This document shows positions 53,087 through 63,626 of a stretch of 64,000 nt of DNA, one piece after another. The stretch spans positions 2,394,001 to 2,458,000 of the forward strand of contig NZ_CP100390.1 of the NCBI RefSeq assembly GCF_026016465.1, given 5' to 3'. The notes beneath the pieces were generated by a model that saw only the letters and a list, made by a program, of their open reading frames with translations, did no database searches and had not been told where the DNA came from. The position numbers and the translations under genes are program-made. The stretch is from Alkalimarinus alittae. GTDB lineage: Bacteria; Pseudomonadota; Gammaproteobacteria; Pseudomonadales; Oleiphilaceae. Every line of letters begins with the position of its first letter. Position 1 is the stretch's first letter.

Positions 53087-54568
53087 TTATTGTTTTTTTG
53101 TTAGCGTCTCGTCAGGGTACGTGCAATCGAGCTTCATTCCGATAAAACGCTCTAACTCTGGCAATAAAAACGCATCATCTTCACACGCAAAACTAATAGA
53201 CTTACCTTCCTTACCTGCTCTGCCTGTTCGTCCTATGCGGTGAACATAATCTTCTGGGTCTTCAGGTAGGTTATAATTAAATACATGAGTCACATCATCG
53301 ACATGAATGCCGCGACCTGCCACATCCGTAGCAACCAATATCTGAATCTCACCACTCTTAAAGCCTTCAAGGGTTTTAATACGCTTATGCTGCGGCACCT
53401 CTCCCGACAAAAGCGCACACTTTATACCAAGCTTTCTGATGGTTTCTTGTAACCTTCTTGTTTCATCTCTTCGGTTACCAAAAATAATAGCCCTTTGGAC
53501 ATTATTTTGTTGAATATAGTTACAGATGACCGTCAACTTCTCATCGGTTGAGACCATAAATACAGTTTGTTCAACTCTATCAGTAGTCTGCTGTTCAGCT
53601 TCAATTTCTATAAACTTGGCATCTTTAGTCCAGTTATTCACCAAGTTTAATACATCATCATTGAAAGTGGCGCTAAATAACAATGTTTGCCGCTCACCCA
53701 CGGGTTTATTGTGACTAATGATTCGTTTTACATCAGGAATAAAGCCCATATCTAACATGCGGTCAGCTTCATCTATCACCAGCGTTTCTACTTGATCTAA
53801 AAATACATCTTTACTGCCTAAGAAATCGATAAGACGTCCTGGTGTGGCAACGAGGATATCGACAACCTTATCTCTCATATGTGTTCGTTGCTTTTGGTAG
53901 TCTATTCCCCCCATAACGGAGTACACCTGCAGGTCGGTGTGAGCAGTAAGAAGATGTGCGTCCTTCTCTATCTGCATCACCAGCTCACGCGTTGGCGCAA
54001 TAATGAGAGCTCTTGGTTCACTCGCATAGCGGTCTTCTTTTGGGATAGGGTTTAGCAAGAAATTCTGGATAGTGGTTATTAAGAACGCCGCTGTTTTACC
54101 GGTGCCTGTTTGAGCCTTCCCAATAAAATCGTTACCTTGTAACGTATAGGGTAACGACTCAGCCTGTATTGGGCTACAGTATTTAAACCCTAAATCTGAG
54201 ATCGCATGCAAAAGTCGATCATCGAGGCCGAAATCGTGAAACCGTGACTTCCCTTCTTCGGGCTCTACAACAAATTGATCAGCAGTCCAGGTACGCTCTT
54301 TTTTTGCAGGCTTAACGCTCTTTTCAGATTTTGCGGTTGAGCTCTGGTTGACGGATACATGCTCTGAGTTGCTTTTCGGCTGAGTATTAGCCTTAGAATT
54401 TGACGCTTTTGGGTTACTCGGCGATTGCCGACTAACACTTGATTTTAAGCCTTTTTCACTTTCGTTATTCTGTGGTTTAAGCCCCAATAATTGAAGCAAT
54501 CGGTAAAAAAGGTCAAATAATTTGTTTAACAATGGGTATTCCTTGATTTTAATAAACTTTCGACCCAC
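53087..54568 (-). CDS. rhlB: ATP-dependent RNA helicase
   Basis: A 493-residue DEAD-box helicase. Motifs: the Q motif with [14 protein letters not shown], motif [12 protein letters not shown], motif [15 protein letters not shown], motif [17 protein letters not shown], and [20 protein letters not shown] and [20 protein letters not shown] (V, VI). An extended low-complexity N-terminus (about 30-95, Ser/Lys-rich) distinguishes it from E. coli RhlB, which has a C-terminal tail. It probably assists mRNA decay through the degradosome. The gene directly precedes pdxB on the minus strand. Confidence 0.92.
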   Translation of the reverse strand: MGRKFIKIKEYPLLNKLFDLFYRLLQLLGLKPQNNESEKGLKSSVSRQSPSNPKASNSKANTQPKSNSEHVSVNQSSTAKSEKSVKPAKKERTWTADQFVVEPEEGKSRFHDFGLDDRLLHAISDLGFKYCSPIQAESLPYTLQGNDFIGKAQTGTGKTAAFLITTIQNFLLNPIPKEDRYASEPRALIIAPTRELVMQIEKDAHLLTAHTDLQVYSVMGGIDYQKQRTHMRDKVVDILVATPGRLIDFLGSKDVFLDQVETLVIDEADRMLDMGFIPDVKRIISHNKPVGERQTLLFSATFNDDVLNLVNNWTKDAKFIEIEAEQQTTDRVEQTVFMVSTDEKLTVICNYIQQNNVQRAIIFGNRRDETRRLQETIRKLGIKCALLSGEVPQHKRIKTLEGFKSGEIQILVATDVAGRGIHVDDVTHVFNYNLPEDPEDYVHRIGRTGRAGKEGKSISFACEDDAFLLPELERFIGMKLDCTYPDETLTKKQ

Positions 54569-54660
54569 TTATAGTGGGTGGTTTTGGTCAATAATTCAAC
54601 TTTATATTTCTTTATAGCATCGCCGACTAGCGCTGCGTCCTCTCTTTACAATTAACCCGC

Positions 54661-55200
54661 TTAATGTAATTCAAATGCATCAGGTACTAACTGGTCTCTG
54701 GTGCCAAAATGAGTTATTAAAGCATCCGTAAACTGAGCGGCATTGCTAGGCAAGCCATGACTCAAATAACTAAGTGCCTGCAAACGTACATTCTGGGCAA
54801 AAAGGTCGGCAGTGGGTGACACCTCACCGCCTAAATTATCTGCACTGAGATTAAATTTTATGCCTGATACCAATGAGAAAATCCACTCTAGCGCCTGCGG
54901 TTTAATTTCGACAGTTTCAAACGCTTGTTGCTGCTCAATTGATCTTCCATCTGGCTCATACCAATATCCAAAATCAACTTTCTTGCGTCGTTCTTTACCC
55001 GCTATACACCAATGACTAATTTCATGCAGTGCGCTACTAAAATAACCATGCGCGAAAATCACTTGATTGTAAGGGTTATTGACAGTGGCAGGCAGGTAAA
55101 TAGGTTCATCATCCCCTTTAACTAAAATAGTATTTTCTGACTCTTTGAAGCAGCTATTAAATAGTGCTATAAGGCTTGAAACTTCTGGAAAAACGGGCAT
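54661..55200 (-). CDS. epmC: Elongation factor P hydroxylase
   Basis: A 179-residue EpmC (YfcM). Metal-binding HEISHWCIAGKERRKKVDFG (H-x-x-x-H), the YWYEPDGRSIEQQQAFETVE run and the IKPQALEWIFS segment are diagnostic. The enzyme hydroxylates the lysyl-lysine modification on elongation factor P. It is a single gene. No efp, epmA or epmB is in the window. Start ATG has no good ribosome site in view. Confidence 0.93.
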   Translation of the reverse strand: MPVFPEVSSLIALFNSCFKESENTILVKGDDEPIYLPATVNNPYNQVIFAHGYFSSALHEISHWCIAGKERRKKVDFGYWYEPDGRSIEQQQAFETVEIKPQALEWIFSLVSGIKFNLSADNLGGEVSPTADLFAQNVRLQALSYLSHGLPSNAAQFTDALITHFGTRDQLVPDAFELH

Positions 55201-55486
55201 TTCTACTGCTTATCTCTTCACTGTATACTGGGTTTTAGGTTCACAACGGCAAGCGTAACTGAGTATATTAATAAATGTTAATCATTATAACTTGATAATC
55301 CACTGTTGAAACGGTACAAAACGAACATATTTGATCATGAGGTGCTTAATCTTTATCTAGTACTCGAAAAAACTAACGTTTATTAACCAAGGTCACGTCC
55401 CCAAAGGAACTTTGGCATTATATTGACGTCAGACATAGAGCCAATACGTCAAACAACAGTCTCATTATCCAAGCGGTTTAAAATTC

Positions 55487-57346
55487 ATGTATAGATTTAT
55501 ATCTTTATTAACGGTTATTCTACTTTTTTCTTCCGCTAGTTCATATGCATCATTCGGTAGCAGCACATCAGGATTCGCTAACGGTCTGTTTACAGACTCT
55601 GAATTTTTACCTGTAGACGACGCTTTTCGCTTTCGTTCACGCGTTGAGGGTAATAACATTATCCTCCTCTGGGATATTGAAGAGGGTTATTACCTTTATA
55701 AAGAACGTTTTAAGTTTGAAATTGATGCCTTAGTAGGCACCTTAGGTACCCCTGTCTACTCATTAGTGGGCGAGAAAAAAGACGACCCTTACTTTGGTGA
55801 AGTCACTGTCTTTCATAAAGACATTATGGTTCAAATCCCGGTTACCTTGAACAACCTTCAAGAAGCCTCAATTGACGTGAGTTATCAGGGATGTGCAGAT
55901 GCGGGGCTTTGTTATCCACCGCAGACAAAAACAGCATTATTTATTAAAAACACGAATACCTCGTCATCAGCATTAACCAAACAAGCAGCGAATAATAACC
56001 AATCTCTAGCAGCAGACTACGACAGTGCTAACGGTATTTTTAGCTTTATTCAAACTGCCTCGCTACCTGCTATCATTGGAATTTTCTTTCTGCTAGGGCT
56101 AGGTCTAACCTTCACGCCCTGCGTGTTCCCTATGATTCCAATTATTTCTAGTATTATTGCGGGTCAAAAGAACCCCACAACATTGAAATCATTTAATCTT
56201 TCATTCGCTTATGTATTAGGCATGTCATTAACTTATGCAGCAGCCGGTGTCATTACTGGTCTACTCGGGGCTAGCGCCAATATTCAAGCTTATCTACAAG
56301 CACCAGCTGTATTAATCACCTTTTCGATTGTCTTTGTGTTACTTGCGCTCTCAATGTTTGGTTTCTATGAATTACAACTCCCCGAACGATTAAGAGACCG
56401 CTTAAATAACAAAAGCCAGAATATTAGAGGTGGCCAATCACTAAGTGTATTTTTTATAGGGGCTCTGTCTGCCCTTATTGTGTCACCCTGTGTTTCAGCC
56501 CCTCTTGCAGGCGCGCTGCTCTATATCAGCACAACCGCTGATGCAACCCTAGGAGGACTATCGCTATTTGCCTTAGGCCTTGGTATGGGTGTTCCTCTTA
56601 TCGCAGTAGGCGTTGGGGGTGGTAAGTTCTTACCCAAGGCAGGTCACTGGATGAATGCCGTAAAAGCCGTGTTTGGTATCATGCTGATTGCGGTCGCGAT
56701 TTGGCTACTCGAAAGACTATTACCATCAACGGTAACGCTTTTGCTTTGGTCTCTTCTTGTAGGGTTGTCGGGCGCTCAGATGGGAGCTTTTGAAGCCGCT
56801 AAATTTGGCTGGGAGCGACTAGGAAAAGGACTAGGATTATTTCTAGTTCTGTATGCTACCACCCTGTTTATTGGCGCTTTAACTGGCGCAAGCGATCCAC
56901 TTAATCCTTTAGAGAAATTGATAAGTAGCAACGCAGAGCGTTCAACGTCTACTACTTTTGAAACAGCAGCGTTCGAAAGAGTTTATAACTTAGATCAGTT
57001 CAATACCCTGACGGAACAATCTATTGCCGTAGGTAAACCCATTCTTTTAGATTTTTATGCTGACTGGTGTATTAGTTGTAAAGTTATGGAGCGAGAAGTG
57101 TTTTCAAAGCCGCTACCTGCAGAACTCATGTCAAACTTCACATTAGTTCAAGCGGATGTCACAGAAAACGATGTAGATAACCAGTTATTTTTAGATGAAT
57201 TTGGACTTTTTGGGCCACCATCAATTCTATTTTTTGACTCTAATGGAAACGAATTAATTAACTTAAGGGTCATGGGCGAGCTAGACGAAGAACAGTTTAT
57301 AAACAAGCTAAATGACGTACTTAGCCAGCTAAACATTGCAACTTAA
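55487..57346 (+). CDS. dsbD: Thiol:disulfide interchange protein DsbD
   Basis: A 619-residue three-part reductase. A signal peptide (about 1-22) precedes an alpha domain (about 40-160) with the QGCADAGLCYPPQ motif holding a redox Cys pair. Eight or so membrane helices (about 185-460) contain the conserved GLTFTPCVFPMIP and IVSPCVSAPLAGALL Cys positions. A C-terminal thioredoxin-like gamma domain has the ADWCISCKVMER CxxC. The electrons run from cytosolic thioredoxin to periplasmic thiols. It is complete. Start ATG at 55487 is not preceded by a clear ribosome site. Confidence 0.95.
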   Translation: MYRFISLLTVILLFSSASSYASFGSSTSGFANGLFTDSEFLPVDDAFRFRSRVEGNNIILLWDIEEGYYLYKERFKFEIDALVGTLGTPVYSLVGEKKDDPYFGEVTVFHKDIMVQIPVTLNNLQEASIDVSYQGCADAGLCYPPQTKTALFIKNTNTSSSALTKQAANNNQSLAADYDSANGIFSFIQTASLPAIIGIFFLLGLGLTFTPCVFPMIPIISSIIAGQKNPTTLKSFNLSFAYVLGMSLTYAAAGVITGLLGASANIQAYLQAPAVLITFSIVFVLLALSMFGFYELQLPERLRDRLNNKSQNIRGGQSLSVFFIGALSALIVSPCVSAPLAGALLYISTTADATLGGLSLFALGLGMGVPLIAVGVGGGKFLPKAGHWMNAVKAVFGIMLIAVAIWLLERLLPSTVTLLLWSLLVGLSGAQMGAFEAAKFGWERLGKGLGLFLVLYATTLFIGALTGASDPLNPLEKLISSNAERSTSTTFETAAFERVYNLDQFNTLTEQSIAVGKPILLDFYADWCISCKVMEREVFSKPLPAELMSNFTLVQADVTENDVDNQLFLDEFGLFGPPSILFFDSNGNELINLRVMGELDEEQFINKLNDVLSQLNIAT

Positions 57347-57431
57347 TTGTATTTAATCGCAGTAAATCGGGCCGACCATTATGTGACGATTACCCGAGCT
57401 ACCGGCATAAACAAGCGTTGCAGAGACTGCA

Positions 57432-57695
57432 TTAGCCTTTTTGAATTAAATAATAATAAATGGATTCTTTTTCGCCTTGCTCAAGTAACTCATGACCCAA
57501 AAATGCACAAAATTTAGGAATATCTCGCTTGGTAGAAGGGTCGGTTGCCAACACCTCTAATATATCACCTGCCGCCAAATCATCTATTTGGGTATGAAGC
57601 ATCATTACAGGCTCAGGACAATACAACCCTTTTGTGTCTAACCTATGACTCACTTTTATTTCACTCAAAGCAGTTCTTACCTTGTCGTCTAACAT
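57432..57695 (-). CDS. tusA: TusA-like sulfurtransferase
   Basis: An 87-residue protein with the TusA core: [20 protein letters not shown] with the active-site Cys in the Cys-Pro-Glu-Pro (CPEP) motif. It relays sulfur from cysteine desulfurase for tRNA thiolation. The [20 protein letters not shown]-type segment ([18 protein letters not shown]) and the C-terminal YYYLIQKG match the full family. It is convergent with dsbD; no other tus genes are nearby. Confidence 0.92.
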   Translation of the reverse strand: MLDDKVRTALSEIKVSHRLDTKGLYCPEPVMMLHTQIDDLAAGDILEVLATDPSTKRDIPKFCAFLGHELLEQGEKESIYYYLIQKG

Positions 57696-57820
57696 TAAAT
57701 AGTACTAGTATAATAACCATATCCAATAAAACATATACATTATATTGATGCTTCATCAGGCATTTAATTATATGTTTTACATATTTAGCATTAACTAACA
57801 AAAAACATGGGGTTCAATTT

Positions 57821-58105
57821 ATGATCAGAGTGATTATCGAGCGGCATATTGCTGAAACCTTAGAAACAACTTATGAGCAGGCGGCTAAAAACACACTGCA
57901 ACAAGCTGTGTCAGCAGATGGATTCATCTCGGGTGAGTCACTTAGAAACGCAAATGACCCAAACCACCGATTAATTCTCTCAAACTGGAGAAGCGTTCAA
58001 GACTGGCATCGCTGGTTTCAGTCTGATGAGCGTAAAGACGTCATGAACGTACTTATGCCTATGCTTGAGACGGATGAAAAAATCACCATACTTGAACAAG
58101 CATAA
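57821..58105 (+). CDS. Antibiotic biosynthesis monooxygenase (ABM)-like protein
   Basis: A 94-residue dimeric alpha-beta barrel protein. MIRVIIERHIAETLETTYEQ, DGFISGESLRNANDPNHRLI and SNWRSVQDWHRWFQSDERKD match the ABM fold; the Trp-His-Trp segment is typical. Members may be oxygenases acting without cofactor or only structural; nothing here fixes a substrate. It faces rlmM. Confidence 0.8.
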   Translation: MIRVIIERHIAETLETTYEQAAKNTLQQAVSADGFISGESLRNANDPNHRLILSNWRSVQDWHRWFQSDERKDVMNVLMPMLETDEKITILEQA

Positions 58106-58119
58106 ACTTTTTCAGGCTT

Positions 58120-59187
58120 TCAAATCACCTGTATAAAACAGGTGATTTCCTCCCTGTCGTGATACAAATGCTTGGCTTGAATGCGGCACCGCTGCCCATT
58201 CTCAGATAAAGCGGTTTGAATTAATTGAAGGCATTCTTGCACTTCTTGATACCGTTTTTTCATAGGTAGCTTCAAGTTAAAAACTGTTTTTGTGCAATAC
58301 CCACCTACAAGCCAATCAATTATCATTGAACTAACCCGTTTTGGCTTATCAACAATATCACAGACCATCCAGTCAACATTTTTAGCTGGCTTATATACAA
58401 ACCCATCTTCAAGCACATGGGTAACATGACCGCTTTTCATTAAATCGTCGTCCATAGGACCATGATCAACCGAGAATACATCCATCCCCTGGTTAACTAA
58501 CTGCCAAGTCCAACCGCCTGGACAGGCGCCAAGATCCACTGCTTTTTGATGACCGCCCAACAAGTCATACCATTCATCAGGATGAAAAAATGTTCGCCAA
58601 GCTTCTTCTAGTTTTAGCGTTGATCGACTTGGCGCGCCTTTTGGGAATTTTAAGCGAGAGATACCTAAGTGATCAGGACTGCTGTTCTTATTATCTAATT
58701 CTCCAATGTAAACCTTATCGAAGTCAGAGAAAAATAGACAAAGCACATCTAGATTTGGATCTTGTTTTGGCGTTAAAAGCCCGTTGTTTCTAAGTGCTTT
58801 AGAAATTGGCGCTGTGAATTTTCGGGCAAAGGTTTTTAAGTTGGCTGTACCCTCACTGTCCGGACAATCTACAGACACCTTGCCGCATACACCTTGACCT
58901 GATGACAAAAGGAAGTCGATTATAGGTTGAACTCTATCTTCGCGAGATACATTTTCTAACGGCTCATTAACCCTAGCCCACTGGCGCGTAAAAATAAGCT
59001 CATTTAGCGCTACCTGTTTAAAGACCTTTTTTACATCTTTAGCATCAGTAAGCACAAATTCAACAAACCCTTGCCCTTTATTTGTTTTGCAATACCCAAA
59101 AACACCTGCGTACGACGCTTTTTCTTGTATTTCTTGAGAGCACTCACCTTCAAAGCCTGCACGGCAGTACAATAAAATAATATTCAT
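58120..59187 (-). CDS. rlmM: 23S rRNA 2'-O-ribose methyltransferase RlmM
   Basis: A 355-residue enzyme that methylates the 2'-OH of C2498 in 23S rRNA. VDLGACPGGWTWQLVNQGMD is motif I of the RrmJ-type fold; WMVCDIVDKPKRVSSMIIDW and KTVFNLKLPMKKRYQEV contain the catalytic D and K. The N-terminal THUMP-related region has LYCRAGFEGECSQEIQEKA. Length is close to E. coli RlmM (366). Confidence 0.94.
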   Translation of the reverse strand: MNIILLYCRAGFEGECSQEIQEKASYAGVFGYCKTNKGQGFVEFVLTDAKDVKKVFKQVALNELIFTRQWARVNEPLENVSREDRVQPIIDFLLSSGQGVCGKVSVDCPDSEGTANLKTFARKFTAPISKALRNNGLLTPKQDPNLDVLCLFFSDFDKVYIGELDNKNSSPDHLGISRLKFPKGAPSRSTLKLEEAWRTFFHPDEWYDLLGGHQKAVDLGACPGGWTWQLVNQGMDVFSVDHGPMDDDLMKSGHVTHVLEDGFVYKPAKNVDWMVCDIVDKPKRVSSMIIDWLVGGYCTKTVFNLKLPMKKRYQEVQECLQLIQTALSENGQRCRIQAKHLYHDREEITCFIQVI

Positions 59188-59490
59188 ATTTACCTATTAT
59201 CGGTGTATTTTACGTATAGATTATTCAGGTTAGTCAACATACCGATTTAGTCGGTCGGCTCTGGTCTCACGTCTCAGAATCTAATAAAACAAAACAGTTT
59301 AAAAAAAATTTATCCAGATGGAGCGCTATTATGAAGAAAAACCTACAAAATTGATACGAATGCATACATAACTGAGAAAGATCATCATTTACCACCTAAA
59401 TACTGACAGTCTAATAACTTCATTTGTCTTACCCTCAATCACAACCTATTCTTAAGCATAACCCTTCATTTCCTTACTACCGGATAATCA
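59188..59490. other. 303-base region between divergent genes
   Basis: No coding frame or clear promoter element is visible. It lies between rlmM and the chemoreceptor gene and should hold both promoters. A short dyad ACCGA-TTTAG-TCGGT occurs near 59240 and is probably not functional. Confidence 0.4.
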
Positions 59491-61056
59491 GTGCGTAAAA
59501 ATTTACCCATTACAAATGAGGAACGCTGTTTCCCACCTAAAGCAACCCTAGTAACAAGAACCAATGCCGAAGGTGAAATAGCGTTCTGTAACGACGCATT
59601 TATCGAAATATCAGGTTATTCAACAGAGGAGTTAACACATACTCCTCACAACATTGTTCGCCACCCAGATGTTCCGTCACGAATGTTTGAAGAGCAATGG
59701 AAAACCTTAAAGAGTGGCAATACCTGGATGGGCGTTATCAAAAATAGAAGTAAGGCGGGCCAATTTTATTGGACAGACACATACATAGAGCCCATCACTA
59801 ATAAGGGTAAAATCATCGGGTTTGAGTCTGTTAGCGTTGCGGCCTCAGATCAGCAGAAGCTCCGCGCTGAGATTATATATAGCCGAATTAAAGATAATCG
59901 AAAATCAATAACGCCTAAGCACTACAAACTTCCACCCGCTCTCATGGGGCTAATATCTTATGCTCTACTTGCCTGCATGACCGGTTTATTAGTAAAAACT
60001 GCCCCGATTGAGTGGGCGTTGCCGATAATCGTGTTATCAACCGTCATTATCGGTTTGCTGTTCAGTACTTACTTAACGAAAGAGTCTAAGTACATCAGGA
60101 ATATCGCTAACAATATTTACTCAAGTAAAATCACCCAGTATATGTATACCGGTAAGGTGTCTCACACCTCTAATATCCACACTGCATTAAAAACGCTAGA
60201 ACGTCAGCGTGATATTATGAAATATCGTTTTGAACAATCTATCACCGATATTGCAGCAAAAGCAGACGAAACACTAAACCCGCTCAAACATGCAATAGAA
60301 TTGAGCGCTGAGCAAACTAATCAATACACTAATTTAGCGGATCAGGTTCAACGCTTTATCGCCCACTCTGAACGCGTATTAGTCGGAGCGCAATCTCATT
60401 TAACTGGCACAGAAAACATGCTTTTGCAGGTTTCTGAAAGCACTGATTGCAGCGAACAATCTATAAAGAAAACACGTAAGCTTGATGAGAACTCTATCAA
60501 ATCAAGCGCATTAGCCGACAAGCTAATTGATGATTGCACCCAGATAGCGACCATACTGTCTGAAATAAAAGGAATAGCGGAGCAAACCAACTTACTCGCA
60601 CTGAATGCATCTATTGAAGCAGCAAGAGCTGGAGATGCAGGTAGAGGCTTTTCCGTTGTTGCTGACGAAGTAAGAACGCTTGCCACAAAAACTCAACAGT
60701 CAACTGAGGCGATAGAATCTATTTTAGGCACACTCGACCAAGACACTCATGACACCAAAGAACTACTTAACAACACGCGGAACGAGGTGAACGATACAAC
60801 CGTTATTTTGGATACCCTTAACGCGCACCTACAAGACATAACTCAATTACTGGATCAATTTAACACTGAGATCATCAACCACAGTGAAACATTAACCAAA
60901 CAACATCAACTTACGTCTGATCTAGCTGACAACTTAACGCTGATCAGCACCAATGGTTCAATGCTATCAAAACAGATCACCGACACATCAGATAACGTTA
61001 ACCTCCTATATTCTGACTATAAAATCTATTTTTCGCAGCTTGATCATCATCAATGA
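59491..61056 (+). CDS. Aer-like PAS-domain methyl-accepting chemotaxis protein
   Basis: A 521-residue chemoreceptor starting with GTG. An N-terminal PAS domain (about 20-125) has [20 protein letters not shown] then PDVPSRMF and [20 protein letters not shown], the W-x-G-x-x-K-N-R-x-K-x-G-x-F-Y-W run of Aer-type FAD-binding PAS domains. Two hydrophobic helices around 150-190 act as the membrane anchor with no periplasmic ligand domain. The MCP signalling domain has the invariant hairpin tip, [20 protein letters not shown]. This architecture senses redox or oxygen inside the cell. The FNR-type gene follows after 32 bases. Confidence 0.9.
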   Translation: MRKNLPITNEERCFPPKATLVTRTNAEGEIAFCNDAFIEISGYSTEELTHTPHNIVRHPDVPSRMFEEQWKTLKSGNTWMGVIKNRSKAGQFYWTDTYIEPITNKGKIIGFESVSVAASDQQKLRAEIIYSRIKDNRKSITPKHYKLPPALMGLISYALLACMTGLLVKTAPIEWALPIIVLSTVIIGLLFSTYLTKESKYIRNIANNIYSSKITQYMYTGKVSHTSNIHTALKTLERQRDIMKYRFEQSITDIAAKADETLNPLKHAIELSAEQTNQYTNLADQVQRFIAHSERVLVGAQSHLTGTENMLLQVSESTDCSEQSIKKTRKLDENSIKSSALADKLIDDCTQIATILSEIKGIAEQTNLLALNASIEAARAGDAGRGFSVVADEVRTLATKTQQSTEAIESILGTLDQDTHDTKELLNNTRNEVNDTTVILDTLNAHLQDITQLLDQFNTEIINHSETLTKQHQLTSDLADNLTLISTNGSMLSKQITDTSDNVNLLYSDYKIYFSQLDHHQ

Positions 61057-61088
61057 TTGCTTCAGTGCACTAGGGTGTAATTCTATGC

Positions 61089-61808
61089 ATGAATCAAATC
61101 TTATTGCCCGAAACAGAAAATACAGACCACATCGCCTGTTTAGATTGCGCATTACACCCTGTTTGCGCTCCTAAAACTATTGGCGAATCCGTTATAGACA
61201 TTTCTGAGTCATTAGTACTCAAAAAACAGCCCATAAAAGCAGGGCAAATCATCTATACTGAAGGTCAACCGTTTAAGGACCTTTATGCATTTACAGCAGG
61301 GTCTGCAAAAGAAGTTTGGCATTCAAGTCTGCCTAAGCCACAAATTACATCGTTCAAATTAAAAGGCGAACTCGCTGGCCAAAACGGGATTGCTATGGGC
61401 GCTTACCCAAATACATTAATAGCGCTTGAGGACAGTAGTGTTTGCATAATGGATTACCAAAGTCTGATCAAAAGCGCTAATAGCCTACCCTCACTTTTAA
61501 CTAATCTAGTTAATCTGTTTGCAATCGATAGCCACCAAGAGACTGAAATAAGAAAAAGCCTCGCAGTAACCACTAATGCTGAAACGAAAGTAAGGGCTTT
61601 TCTTTATAATATTTCATCGCGATATAAGCTAAGAAGTCAAAACTATATAGATATTAAGCTCAGCATGAGCAGAAGCGAAATAGCTAATTACTTGGGTATT
61701 ACTAAAGAAACCTTAAGCCGTTCATTAACTATTCTACAAAATAAAAATTTGATTGAAGCTAGCGGTAAAAACATTCATATCGTTAACTACTCAGAACTAA
61801 AAATCTAA
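61089..61808 (+). CDS. fnr: FNR/ANR-type oxygen-sensing transcription regulator
   Basis: A 239-residue Crp/Fnr protein with the N-terminal cluster Cys C17, C20 and C26 (CLDCALHPVCAP) and a central C119 (DSSVCIMDY), the four ligands expected for an oxygen-labile [4Fe-4S] cluster. The HTH reads MSRSEIANYLGITKETLSRS, with the recognition residues E, S and R as in FNR, so it should bind TTGAT-N4-ATCAA. It is 32 bases downstream of the Aer-like gene and upstream of ccoN, which has two such sites. I name it fnr by type; ANR would serve as well. Confidence 0.9.
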   Translation: MNQILLPETENTDHIACLDCALHPVCAPKTIGESVIDISESLVLKKQPIKAGQIIYTEGQPFKDLYAFTAGSAKEVWHSSLPKPQITSFKLKGELAGQNGIAMGAYPNTLIALEDSSVCIMDYQSLIKSANSLPSLLTNLVNLFAIDSHQETEIRKSLAVTTNAETKVRAFLYNISSRYKLRSQNYIDIKLSMSRSEIANYLGITKETLSRSLTILQNKNLIEASGKNIHIVNYSELKI

Positions 61809-61913
61809 TCCCCTCCAGCCCTTGTAAAACTATCAGCATCATTGTTGTATAGTTTTGGAATCAATATTAACCCCCTTCAAAATACCTAAATAGAGGTATT
61901 TATAAGCAAGGTA

Positions 61914-61927
61914 TTGATTTATATCAA
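61914..61927. promoter_or_regulatory. FNR/ANR box 1 (perfect consensus)
   Basis: TTGATTTATATCAA matches TTGAT-N4-ATCAA exactly. It lies 106 bases after the fnr stop and 261 bases before the ccoN start. Confidence 0.85.
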
Positions 61928-61976
61928 TCACCCCTTAACCACAAACAAAATAGACTGCCTCCCAAGGGCGTGTCTA

Positions 61977-61990
61977 TTGACTTTTATCAA
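61977..61990. promoter_or_regulatory. FNR/ANR box 2 (one mismatch)
   Basis: TTGACTTTTATCAA matches TTGAT-N4-ATCAA with one difference. TACTAT at 62018-62023 is a possible -10, so the box would be centred about 45 bases before transcription start, near the usual activating position. Confidence 0.75.
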
Positions 61991-62187
61991 TAACAAAACG
62001 TATCCTTCGCGCGCTGCTACTATAGATTTATCGATTTTAGTCGATTTATTTATATACACGTAGCGATATTAGTTGAATTAACTGGTCGGGAGCACGGTTA
62101 TGTTTTTTCAACCTCAAAGAGATAGCTTGCGTTATTTCTTATAGTCCTCTTCACTTCTAGCTTGTGATAAAAATTGGATCCTGAATA

Positions 62188-63615
62188 ATGAGCACAGTAA
62201 ACAATCAGACGACATACAACTACAAAGTGGTGCGCCAATTCGCCATTATGACTGTCGTGTGGGGTATTGTTGGGATGGCCGTGGGCGTATTGATCGCATC
62301 ACAATTAGTTTGGCCAGCACTCAACTTCGATACACCTTGGCTTAGCTTTGGTCGTCTTCGCCCTCTTCACACAAATGCGGTTATATTTGCTTTTGGTGGT
62401 TCAGCACTTTTTGCAACTTCCTTCTATGTTGTGCAGCGCACTTGCCAAGCACGACTGTTTTCCGACTCTTTGGCATCCTTCATCTTTTGGGGTTGGCAAC
62501 TGGTTATCGTTTTAGCCGTTATCACCTTACCATTAGGTTATACATCGACTAAAGAGTATGCAGAACTAGAGTGGCCAATCGACATCCTAATTGCAATTGT
62601 TTGGGTATCTTACGCTGTTTTGTTTTTTGGCACGATCATGAAGCGAAAAGCAAAGCATATTTACGTTGCAAACTGGTTCTTCGGCGCATTCATTTTAATG
62701 ATTGCTGTCCTACACATTTTTAATAACCTTGAAGTTCCAGTCACACTATGGAAATCATACTCTATCTATCCAGGCACTATTGATGCGATGGTTCAGTGGT
62801 GGTATGGACATAATGCCGTTGGTTTCTACTTAACCGCTGGTTTCCTCGGAATAATGTACTACTTCGTACCTAAGCAAGCAGGCCGCCCTGTATATTCATA
62901 TAGATTATCAATCGTTCACTTTTGGGCATTGATTTCAATCTATGTATGGGCAGGCTCTCACCACTTGCATTACAGCGCACTCCCTGACTGGGCACAAAGT
63001 GCCGGTATGGCAATGTCGCTAATCCTGCTTGCGCCATCTTGGGGTGGTATGATTAACGGTATGATGACGCTATCAGGTGCTTGGGATAAACTACGTACAG
63101 ACCCAATTCTTAGATTTTTAGTTGTCTCTCTCTCCTTCTACGGTATGTCTACGTTTGAAGGCCCGATGATGGCGATTAAAACAGTTAACGCTTTATCACA
63201 TAACACTGACTGGACCGTAGGTCACGTTCACTCAGGCGCTTTAGGTTGGGTTGCAATGGTGTCTATCGGTGCCATGTACCACTTGATTCCGAAGCTATAC
63301 AACCTTAATAGCATGTATAGCACCTCATTAATCAACGTTCACTTCTGGCTTGCCACTATTGGTACCGTACTGTATATCGCAGCAATGTGGGTAAACGGTA
63401 TTATGCAGGGTTTGATGTGGAGAGCGATCAATGATGATGGAACACTTACCTATAGCTTTGTTGAGTCACTAGAAGCCAGCCATGTTGGTTACTTAGTACG
63501 CGCTATCGGTGGTGCAATATTCCTTTCAGGAATGCTGATAATGGCATATAACACTTGGATGACTGTGCGCGTAAAAGGTGCTCAGGCACTTGATAACGTC
63601 CCACAGACAGCTTAA
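62188..63615 (+). CDS. ccoN: Cbb3-type cytochrome c oxidase subunit I
   Basis: A 475-residue heme-copper oxidase subunit with twelve expected helices. [20 protein letters not shown] and [13 protein letters not shown] are at its start; the [20 protein letters not shown] (with H and Y), [20 protein letters not shown] and [20 protein letters not shown] segments hold His ligands of the low-spin and high-spin hemes and CuB. The C-family lacks the Tyr in helix VI and has the Tyr in helix VII, as appears here. It works in the high-affinity terminal oxidase. It is followed by ccoO after 11 bases. Confidence 0.97.
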   Translation: MSTVNNQTTYNYKVVRQFAIMTVVWGIVGMAVGVLIASQLVWPALNFDTPWLSFGRLRPLHTNAVIFAFGGSALFATSFYVVQRTCQARLFSDSLASFIFWGWQLVIVLAVITLPLGYTSTKEYAELEWPIDILIAIVWVSYAVLFFGTIMKRKAKHIYVANWFFGAFILMIAVLHIFNNLEVPVTLWKSYSIYPGTIDAMVQWWYGHNAVGFYLTAGFLGIMYYFVPKQAGRPVYSYRLSIVHFWALISIYVWAGSHHLHYSALPDWAQSAGMAMSLILLAPSWGGMINGMMTLSGAWDKLRTDPILRFLVVSLSFYGMSTFEGPMMAIKTVNALSHNTDWTVGHVHSGALGWVAMVSIGAMYHLIPKLYNLNSMYSTSLINVHFWLATIGTVLYIAAMWVNGIMQGLMWRAINDDGTLTYSFVESLEASHVGYLVRAIGGAIFLSGMLIMAYNTWMTVRVKGAQALDNVPQTA

Positions 63616-63626
63616 GGAGGTTTAAC

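Noticed and set aside
59236-59252. Short dyad ACCGA-TTTAG-TCGGT upstream of the chemoreceptor
   Set aside because: A five-base stem is too short to indicate a specific operator, and no regulator points to it.
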